A stretch of 6,635 nt of DNA from Clostridia bacterium. GTDB taxonomy: Bacteria; Bacillota_A; Clostridia; Christensenellales; Aristaeellaceae. Location: NCBI GenBank assembly GCA_900754775.1, contig CAAEDZ010000131.1, positions 1-6,635 on the forward strand. The letters are read 5' to 3'. Shown here one piece after another: positions 1-6,095 of the stretch (positions are counted from its first letter, which is position 1; the number at the start of each line of letters is the position of its first letter). The position numbers and the translations under genes were made by a program. The notes beneath the pieces are model-generated. The model saw only the letters and a program-made list of their open reading frames with translations, was not told the origin of the DNA and ran no database searches.

Positions 1-2436
1 CAGCGCGCCGCTGGTGGGCGCGTCGAGCAGCTGCGCGGCGTCCGTCACCACGCGGCCGCCCGTTTCTTCCGCCAGGCGTTCGAGCACGCGGGCCTGCACG
101 GGGCGGGTAATGTCGTATTCGGGGGAATAAGCGCTCACCGCGCCGCCCTCCACCGCGCGCACGAGCGTGCCGGAAGCGTCCGTCTGCTCCACGCGGATGG
201 CATAGGCGCCCTGGCCGCCGGAAGAAATTTCGCCGGAGAATACGCCCGGCGCGGATTCGGAAAGCGCTGCGGCGATCTCCTCGCCCTGCGGCGATAGGAC
301 GGTGGCCCGGGTGCGCAGTCCCTCCGCCGAAGCCCCTTCCGGCAGGGCGTAGGAAATGCGCAGGGTATCCCCCTCAATCCGGGCGCTGAGCGCGCCTTCC
401 GCCTGCCGCGCGCTCATCACAAAGGCCAGCTGGCCGGCAAAGAAATCCGCGCCCTCCTCCCAGGAAAGATACGCCTCCGTCCAACCGCCGCGCACATCGC
501 TCGTCCAGCAAAGCACGCGCCCCGCGCCATACTGCCACCAGGCGAGAATGGGATCGTCGCGGTCGGAAACGAGCGCTACCGTGCTCAGCGGCTTTTCCTT
601 GGCCGCCAGATACCCGGAAAGCGGCGGGAAGCCCGCGAAATCCGTCAAAGCGGATTCTTCGGCCACGGCAGGCGTGAACGTGCGGTTCTGCACATACGCG
701 CCGCTGACCAGATAGGTTTCCTTGGCAAAGATTTCCGGCACATTGTCGTATTCGCCCGCCGCGTAAAACCTTCCGCCGCCGATCGAGCTCAGTTGCCGGA
801 GCAACTGCTGGTTGGCCGCGTCGCCAATGGCCACGCTCGTAAAAGTGATGCCCTTTTCGGCCATCATGGCGATGATCTGCTCATAGCCGCTATCGCTGGA
901 AGCGCCATCCGTCAAAAAGATGATGTGCTTGAGCTGGGCCTCCGCCCGGCTGAGCGCGGAATACGCGTCGCGCAGGGGCGAATAGAACGAAGTGCCCCCG
1001 CCCGCACGGATGGTGCCGATGGCGCTCTGAATGGCGGCCACGTCCGTCACGCTTTGCAGCTCCACTACCCATTTGGAGGCGTCGTCAAAGGCGATCACGC
1101 CCACCTGGTCCCGCTCTGTGAGCACTTCCACCGCACGGCAGGCGGCCTCCTTGGCCATTTCCAGGCGCGTCGCGCCCGCATCGTCCGCCATGGAGCCGGA
1201 TTTGTCGATCACGAGCAGCAGCGCCAGCGAGGGCAGATCCGCCTGGTTGCGCACATCCGCTGTCACGGGCAGGATTTCTTCCAGCGCGCTGCCGCGGTAC
1301 CCGCCGAGCGCGAAGCTGTCATCGCCGCCGAACACGCACAATCCGCGCCCCAGCGTGCGCACGTAGGAAGTGAGCGCCGCCAGCTGGTCTTCGCCGATGG
1401 CGGACGCGTTCACATTCACCAGCGCTATGGCGTCGTAGGCCATAAGCGCCTCCGCCGAAGCGGCCAGATACGCCGGCGCAACCACTTCGCAGCGCATGCC
1501 GGCGGCGGCGAGCATTTCCTCAAGTTGCGCGGCTTCGCCGCTCTTGCCCTCCACCAGCAGCACATTTGGCGCGCCCAGCACGGTCATATACGCGCCCATG
1601 CGGTCGTTCTGCGTGCGGCTGTCGCCCTCGAGGATCAATTGCGCCTCGTATGTGACCGTGCCAGAGGTTTCCGCGATGTCCTCAAACGCATAGGTATTCG
1701 TGCCGCGGCGCAGCATAACCTCGCGCGTGGCAACGGCTTCGCGGCCCGCGTAGAGTACGAGCGTACCGCGCCCATCGGCGTTGGACTCCATTTCCACGGT
1801 GACGCGGAAGGATTGCCCCTGATACACGCGCGCGGGCACATCCACGCGCGTGACCTGCGCGTCGCGCTGCAGGCTGCTTTCCATTTTGTAGACGTCTATG
1901 GGCACGCCGCGCGCGCGCAAAAGCGCGAGCTGGCCATCCGTCAGGGCGAATTGCCCATCGCTGATCAGCGCGACGCGGCCCGCTCCGTCCCCGGGCAGCA
2001 GCGCGAGCGCCAATTGCAGCGCGCCATTGGCGTCCGTATCGCCGCCATCCACTTCGGATTGCAGGGAAGAAAGCGCGCCGCCCGCCGACAGCGGCAGTTC
2101 CACCATGGCGTTTTCCCCAAAGGCGATCACGCCCGTGCGCTGCTCCTGCGGCGCGTGGGCCAGCGCTTCCCGCATCGCGCTTTCGGCGGCCTGGCGGCCT
2201 TCGCGCATGGAATCGGAAACGTCCACCAGCAGCCAGGCGTTGGCTGCGCCGCTCGCCATGGGCAGGGATGGGCCGGCCAGCGCGAGCACGGTGAGCAGGA
2301 TTACGAACAGCCGCGCCCCCGCCGTGACGGCGCGCCGGATCCCCCGGCGGGCATAGCGCGCGTCGATCCAGAATACGAGCGCCGCGCACACGGGCAGCAA
2401 CAGCAGCGCCCAGGGGCGCAAAAACTCAATTCTCAC
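1..2436 (-). CDS. Double-VWA membrane protein with amidotransferase-like region (3' end beyond window)
   Basis: An open frame of 812 codons runs from a GTG at 2436 to the window edge without a stop. An in-frame TGA nine bases upstream bounds the start, and a GGTGAG ribosome site precedes it. The N terminus (MRIEFLRPWALLLL) and a second hydrophobic stretch (residues 42-57) form a membrane hairpin; the loop between them (25-42) is Arg-rich, placing the rest outside. VWA1 (about 67-185) has D72-x-S74-x-S76, T134 and the ISDG at 158-161. A beta-rich region (190-285) leads into an amidotransferase-like segment (289-390: NVLLVEG, GRGLCVFGG). VWA2 (405-575) has DKSGS at 411-415, T482 and LTDG at 508-511. 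Residues 600-675 (SDRDDPILAWWQYGAG, WTSD) are typical of the COG5426-like VWA/amidotransferase membrane proteins, as is the later YSPEYD near 770. No amidotransferase catalytic triad is evident, so this region is probably structural or ligand-binding. The missing part probably holds a C-terminal membrane helix. The family call is firm; the function is unknown. Confidence 0.93.
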   Translation of the reverse strand, partial: MRIEFLRPWALLLLPVCAALVFWIDARYARRGIRRAVTAGARLFVILLTVLALAGPSLPMASGAANAWLLVDVSDSMREGRQAAESAMREALAHAPQEQRTGVIAFGENAMVELPLSAGGALSSLQSEVDGGDTDANGALQLALALLPGDGAGRVALISDGQFALTDGQLALLRARGVPIDVYKMESSLQRDAQVTRVDVPARVYQGQSFRVTVEMESNADGRGTLVLYAGREAVATREVMLRRGTNTYAFEDIAETSGTVTYEAQLILEGDSRTQNDRMGAYMTVLGAPNVLLVEGKSGEAAQLEEMLAAAGMRCEVVAPAYLAASAEALMAYDAIALVNVNASAIGEDQLAALTSYVRTLGRGLCVFGGDDSFALGGYRGSALEEILPVTADVRNQADLPSLALLLVIDKSGSMADDAGATRLEMAKEAACRAVEVLTERDQVGVIAFDDASKWVVELQSVTDVAAIQSAIGTIRAGGGTSFYSPLRDAYSALSRAEAQLKHIIFLTDGASSDSGYEQIIAMMAEKGITFTSVAIGDAANQQLLRQLSSIGGGRFYAAGEYDNVPEIFAKETYLVSGAYVQNRTFTPAVAEESALTDFAGFPPLSGYLAAKEKPLSTVALVSDRDDPILAWWQYGAGRVLCWTSDVRGGWTEAYLSWEEGADFFAGQLAFVMSARQAEGALSARIEGDTLRISYALPEGASAEGLRTRATVLSPQGEEIAAALSESAPGVFSGEISSGGQGAYAIRVEQTDASGTLVRAVEGGAVSAYSPEYDITRPVQARVLERLAEETGGRVVTDAAQLLDAPTSGAL

Positions 2437-4204
2437 GGCGACTCACCCACCATTCCAGCATAAGCGCCGCCAGCAGGAGCAAAACGGCCCACATCGTCAT
2501 CTCGCGCCCCGCCGCGCGCACGGCCCCGCCGCCCGCCTGCGCGGCATCTTCCGCCACAGCGCGCACATCGCTCTCCGCGGCGGGCATGTAAACGGCAAAC
2601 CAGGCGCGTTCCTCGCCCTCCGGCAGGGTCTCCACCAGCGCGTACTCGCCCACTTCGTCCGCCCCCGTAAAGGGCGCGGCGGGGAAGGGCGGCGCGAGGG
2701 AAACCGATTCGCCCGCAGGGGTAATCACGGATACGGCCTCCGCCCGCGCGCTCGCGGTCACGGGCACCGCTTCCCCGACCACCGCGTCCGCCACGCCCAT
2801 GCTGGCGTCCGGCGCCAAGGCGTCCAATAGCTGCAACATGAGCACCGGAAAATCGTATTTCACGGGCAGATTGGAATCGCTCAAATCAAAGCCAATCACG
2901 GCCGCGCGCTGCGCGCCGCTCTCTGCCCAGGCGGCAATCGCGTCGTCCCCGCACAGCAAAATCGCTTCCCCGCCGGATAGCGGCCGGTAGGTGCGCAGGG
3001 CCACGCCCGCGAGCGAAAGATTTTCCGAAAACCGGTCCCCGGCATGTACGGCGCCCTGCGGCGTTTGCGCGCCCGCCACCGAAATGCCCAGGATATCGGC
3101 ACCCTCCGGCGGATTGACGCACAACAACGAGCCGGATTGCGGCAGCGTTTGCGGCAAAACGCCATCGAAGATATACAGTTGCGCGCCCTCGATTGCCGGC
3201 GCTTCCTCCACGGAGGCGCGCACCACATCGATATCCGCGCGCAGGGCGAGCGCCGCTTCCAGAAACAGGTTGCCCTCGCCCGCGAGCACCACTGTGCGGC
3301 GCGTATCCTCTGCGCGCCGCCACCAACGCGCGTCGTCCAGCGCGAGCGCGCCGCCGTTCGCCAGGCGCGCTTCCACGCGCTGCGCGCCGGGCGGCACGTC
3401 AAAGGAAACGCTCACGGTTTCGCCCGCCCCGGCCTGCGCGGTGCGCACGTCGCACAGCGCGCCATCGGCATAGCCTTCCAGTTGGATCTCGCACGCCGCC
3501 CCATAATTGGCCACCCGCGCGACCGCCCGGCCGCCCGAAGCGGTTTCCTCCACCGCCAGGGAAACCAGCGCGCGGTTTTCCGCCGCCGCGCCCACGGTAT
3601 ACAGCGAAGCGCCCTCGACCGGCGCGATGGAGGCATCGGAAAACACGCAAATGTCCAGCCCCTCGATCTCCTGCGCCATGGCGCGGGCCAGGGACAGCGC
3701 CTCTTCCATGCGCGCGCCGCCGCTGCCCGATTGCGCCGCGCGAATGGCGGCAATGGCCGTTTGCCTGTCGGCGCGCGAGGCCAGCACATCCACGTTCGTG
3801 CCCGCGCGCAGGACCGTAACCCTGTCCAGCGCGTTCAAGCCGCGCACCAGTTCCTCGGCCCGCTGCCGCGCTTCTTCCATGCGCGTGCGGCCAGTTTCGT
3901 CCGCCGCCTGCATGCTCGCGGATGCGTCGAGCACGATCACAAATTCGCCCGCCGCGTGACCCGGCAGCGCGGGCCGCATCAGCGCAAGCGCGAACAGCGC
4001 CGCGGCCAGCAATTGCAAAATGAGCAGCAGGCTGCGCCGCAGCCGTTCCAGCGGGCGGCTCGCGCTCTCGTCCCTGAGCGCCATGCGCCAAAGATACGTG
4101 CTGGGCACCGTGCGCTCCTCATATTGCCGCTTGAGCAAATAAAACGCCAGCACCGCGGCCAGCGCCAGCAGCGCCCACGCGCCCATGGGCTCCAAAAATT
4201 GCAT
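2426..4204 (-). CDS. BatA-like membrane protein with VWA domain
   Basis: This is a complete 592-residue protein. Its first 80 residues match the BatA/aerotolerance N-terminal module: FLEP, a membrane helix (about 8-24), a basic loop (25-57, nine Lys/Arg), and a second helix (58-77) ending in LMRPALPG. A VWA domain follows (88-205) with D93-A-S95-A-S97 and FSDA at 188-191. The position that normally carries the MIDAS threonine reads GSGGARMEEAL (160-170), with alanine instead. Residues 207-295 look like a beta sandwich; 303-460 resemble the amidotransferase-like region of this family, ending in the characteristic GFDLSDSNLP stretch (438-447). A C-terminal helix (571-586) precedes a basic tail, VSRREN. 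The positive-inside rule puts VWA and the middle domains outside the membrane. The ATG at 4204 is preceded by a strong GAGGTGAGG site. The stop overlaps the next gene by 11 bp. By family analogy it is a partner of the upstream MoxR ATPase; the role in aerotolerance implied by the old name is not supported here. Confidence 0.95.
   Translation of the reverse strand: MQFLEPMGAWALLALAAVLAFYLLKRQYEERTVPSTYLWRMALRDESASRPLERLRRSLLLILQLLAAALFALALMRPALPGHAAGEFVIVLDASASMQAADETGRTRMEEARQRAEELVRGLNALDRVTVLRAGTNVDVLASRADRQTAIAAIRAAQSGSGGARMEEALSLARAMAQEIEGLDICVFSDASIAPVEGASLYTVGAAAENRALVSLAVEETASGGRAVARVANYGAACEIQLEGYADGALCDVRTAQAGAGETVSVSFDVPPGAQRVEARLANGGALALDDARWWRRAEDTRRTVVLAGEGNLFLEAALALRADIDVVRASVEEAPAIEGAQLYIFDGVLPQTLPQSGSLLCVNPPEGADILGISVAGAQTPQGAVHAGDRFSENLSLAGVALRTYRPLSGGEAILLCGDDAIAAWAESGAQRAAVIGFDLSDSNLPVKYDFPVLMLQLLDALAPDASMGVADAVVGEAVPVTASARAEAVSVITPAGESVSLAPPFPAAPFTGADEVGEYALVETLPEGEERAWFAVYMPAAESDVRAVAEDAAQAGGGAVRAAGREMTMWAVLLLLAALMLEWWVSRREN
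2442..2447 (-). promoter_or_regulatory. Ribosome binding site for the double-VWA gene (GTG start)
   Basis: GGTGAG lies five bases before the GTG at 2436, within the last codons of the BatA-like gene. An in-frame TGA overlaps this site (2445-2443), so no start further upstream is possible. The weaker site and GTG codon suggest lower independent initiation, offset by coupling through the 11-bp gene overlap. Confidence 0.7.
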
Positions 4205-4254
4205 GTTCTTTCCTCACCTCTTTTCGCAAAAAACATTTGCCAGCGCACATACCG
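4205..4254. other. 50-bp intergenic gap, the only real spacer in the operon
   Basis: This gap between the DUF58 stop and the BatA-like start is noticeably richer in A and T than the genes. It contains the ribosome site at 4212-4220 and a short inverted repeat, GCAAA with TTTGC separated by five bases (4226-4240). The stem is only five base pairs and mostly A-T, with no T-run after it on the minus strand, so it does not look like an intrinsic terminator. No convincing -35/-10 pair is seen in it. Confidence 0.6.
4212..4220 (-). promoter_or_regulatory. Ribosome binding site for the BatA-like gene
   Basis: GAGGTGAGG precedes the ATG at 4204 by seven bases. It matches GAGGTGA of the consensus and is the longest Shine-Dalgarno match in the window. 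It decides for the ATG at 4204 over another ATG at 4248, which opens a different, unrelated frame. Confidence 0.88.
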
Positions 4255-5124
4255 TTATGCCCGGCTGCGGATCATCCTCGCGCGCGTGAGCGGGCCGAGC
4301 AGCGCGGCGAGCAGATCCTCGTCCGCGGCCACCTGCGCATAGCGCACGGCGTGCTTATGGCACCAATCCTGCGAGCGGGCGAGGAATTCTGCCAGCGCGC
4401 GGCGGTAGGCGCGCATGGCCTCGCCACCAGCCAGCAGATCGATCTTCTCCCCGGTTTCGCTGTCGACCAGCCGCACCGCGCCGGAAACATCCGGCTCCAG
4501 TTCTTCCCGGGCGAGGATGTGGACGAGCGCGGTCTGCCGCCGGGCGTAGAACAGGCGGGTGGGGCAACGCGTCCAATCGTCTTCGGAGAACAAATCGCTG
4601 AGCACCACCGCCATGCCGCGCGCGCCCCGCACTCGCACGGCGGCGCCCCTCTCGCCCAGGCGCGTGCGCCCCGCGGGATGAACGCCATCCAAAAACGCGC
4701 TGGCCTTTTCGTAGGCCGCGCGGCCGGCAAAAAGCGGGCTTTCCAGCGTTTCCGCCCCGCGCAGGCAGGCAAAGCAAACCCGGTCGCCCGCGCGCAGCGC
4801 CAGATAGCACAGCGCTTCCGCGATGGCGCGCGCCGCTTCCCATTTGCCGCCCCCGGCCATGGACGCGCTCGCGTCCAGCAGCACAAAGAGCGTGGTTTCC
4901 TGCTCTTCCATAAAGAGCTTGAGATACAGCCGGTCGAAGCGCGCGTAAGCGTTCCAGTCCACGCGCCGGATGTCGTCGCCGGGCACGTATTCGCGGAAAT
5001 CAGAAAATTCCACGCTGCTACCCAGCGCCCGGGAGCGGCGCATGCCGCCCGCGCCGCCGCGCGCGTTGGCGGGATAAAAGAGTTGCAGCCGGTCGAGCCG
5101 GCGCAGCACCGCGTCGCTGAGCAT
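4255..5124 (-). CDS. DUF58 domain protein (VWA-like fold), soluble short form
   Basis: This is a complete 289-residue protein. The DUF58 signature is very clear at residues 30-58: RSRALGSSVEFSDFREY, then VPGDDIRRVDWN. After it comes the VWA-like core, with DASAS at 84-88 as the first metal-binding motif, T154 in GRTRL as the likely threonine position, and LSDLF at 175-179 supplying the later aspartate (D177). There is no signal peptide or membrane helix; longer members of the family carry two N-terminal helices, so this is the short cytosolic form. The ATG at 5124 lies two bases after the MoxR stop, with an AAGGAG site inside the last MoxR codons, so translation of the two is probably coupled. 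DUF58 proteins almost always sit beside a MoxR ATPase and are taken to be its partner or adaptor; the biochemical role is not settled. It is followed by a 50-bp gap. Confidence 0.96.
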   Translation of the reverse strand: MLSDAVLRRLDRLQLFYPANARGGAGGMRRSRALGSSVEFSDFREYVPGDDIRRVDWNAYARFDRLYLKLFMEEQETTLFVLLDASASMAGGGKWEAARAIAEALCYLALRAGDRVCFACLRGAETLESPLFAGRAAYEKASAFLDGVHPAGRTRLGERGAAVRVRGARGMAVVLSDLFSEDDWTRCPTRLFYARRQTALVHILAREELEPDVSGAVRLVDSETGEKIDLLAGGEAMRAYRRALAEFLARSQDWCHKHAVRYAQVAADEDLLAALLGPLTRARMIRSRA

Positions 5125-5126
5125 GG

Positions 5127-6095
5127 TTATTTCTCCTTGAGCAAAGTTTCGATCACGCCGTCCGCGCTGGCGCCATCCGCCACGCCCTCGAAATTGAGCG
5201 CTATGCGGTGGCGCAGGCAGGCGGGCGCGACGGCGTCCACATCTTCAAACGCCACGTTGAACCGGCCGTGCATCAGCGCGCGCACGCGCGCCGTGGAAAA
5301 AATGGCCTGCGCCGCGCGGGGACTGGCGCCAAAGCGCAGATAGCGCCGCGCGATTTCGGGCGATTCCGCCCGCTCGGGGTGCGTATCCATCACCAGCTTC
5401 AGCGCGTACTCGCGCACGGCCTGCGCCACGGGCACCTGGCGGGCGATTTCGCGCATGGCGAGGATATCCGCGCCGCCGCACACCTGGCTGGCCACGCCGT
5501 CCGCGCCGCCGGTGGTCAAATCCACGATCGCGCCCAGTTCCTCCAGCGAGGGGAAAGGCACGTTTACCTTGAAAAGAAAGCGGTCGAGCTGTGCCTCGGG
5601 CAAAGGATAGGTGCCCTCCTGCTCCACGGGGTTCTGCGTAGCCAGCACGAAATAGGGCTCCTGCAGCGCGTAGGTCGTGCCCGCCACGGTCACGCTGTGC
5701 TCCTGCATGGCCTCCAGCAGCGCCGATTGCGTCTTGGGCGTGGCGCGGTTGATTTCGTCGGCCAGCACGATGGAGGCAAACAGCGGCCCCGGCCGGAATT
5801 CAAAGGCATTGCCCTCTTCTGTTTTGACGATGATGTTGGTGCCCGTGATGTCGGCGGGCATCAGATCGGGCGTGAACTGGATGCGGGAAAAGGGCAAATC
5901 GAACACGCGCCCCAACGCGCGCACCAGCCGGGTTTTGCCCAGTCCCGGCACGCCTTCCAGCAAAACGTTGCCCCCCGCCACCAGCGCCATCAGCATATGT
6001 TTCACGACCGTTTCCTGGCCGATGATCTCTTTGCCGATTTCCGCGCGCACCCGCGCGATGGTTTCGGAAAAAGCGAGAATGTCCCGTTCGTTCAT
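5127..6095 (-). CDS. MoxR-family AAA+ ATPase
   Basis: This is a complete 322-residue protein of normal length for a MoxR ATPase (AAA_3 plus lid). Walker A is GVPGLGKT at 48-55 and Walker B is IVLADE at 109-114, with the Asp-Glu pair needed for ATP hydrolysis. Sensor 1 is ATQNP at 152-156, LPEAQLDRF at 165-173 supplies the candidate arginine finger (R172), and sensor 2 is FGASPR with R260. All motifs look intact, so it should be active. It has no membrane segment and should work in the cytosol as a hexameric ring. MoxR proteins are thought to remodel or load cofactors onto VWA proteins; three such proteins follow directly. The ATG at 6095 overlaps the TGA of the previous gene (ATGA) and has a GGGAGGG site. 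The symbol is left blank because moxR names a methanol-oxidation gene and several subfamilies exist. Confidence 0.98.
   Translation of the reverse strand: MNERDILAFSETIARVRAEIGKEIIGQETVVKHMLMALVAGGNVLLEGVPGLGKTRLVRALGRVFDLPFSRIQFTPDLMPADITGTNIIVKTEEGNAFEFRPGPLFASIVLADEINRATPKTQSALLEAMQEHSVTVAGTTYALQEPYFVLATQNPVEQEGTYPLPEAQLDRFLFKVNVPFPSLEELGAIVDLTTGGADGVASQVCGGADILAMREIARQVPVAQAVREYALKLVMDTHPERAESPEIARRYLRFGASPRAAQAIFSTARVRALMHGRFNVAFEDVDAVAPACLRHRIALNFEGVADGASADGVIETLLKEK
5133..5138 (-). promoter_or_regulatory. Ribosome binding site for the DUF58 gene
   Basis: AAGGAG is placed eight bases before the ATG at 5124 and sits within the last codons of the ATPase gene. The spacing is ideal and fixes the DUF58 start, giving a two-base gap between the two genes. 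Confidence 0.85.

Noticed and set aside
289..1549. Active glutamine amidotransferase in the double-VWA protein
   Set aside because: The segment resembles the fold family, but I see no nucleophile-elbow cysteine with His and Glu partners, so enzymatic activity is not claimed.
793..2463. 556-codon plus-strand open frame opposite the double-VWA gene
   Set aside because: It is in exact codon register with the sense gene, so it stays open only because the sense gene has no TTA, CTA or TCA codons in this span. Its His/Arg/Ala-rich product resembles no family, whereas the minus strand encodes clear VWA motifs.
4226..4240. Inverted repeat GCAAA/TTTGC as an intrinsic terminator
   Set aside because: The stem is only five base pairs, mostly A-T, and no T-run follows it in the direction of transcription; the genes on both sides are clearly one unit.
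3044..4342. 432-codon plus-strand open frame opposite the BatA-like gene
   Set aside because: Same codon register with the sense gene and the same cause; the product is Arg/His/Gln-rich and lacks recognisable domains.
4237..5343. 368-codon plus-strand open frame opposite the DUF58 gene and the end of the ATPase gene
   Set aside because: It is in register with the DUF58 gene throughout and then runs out of register into the ATPase gene, showing no conserved motif of its own.
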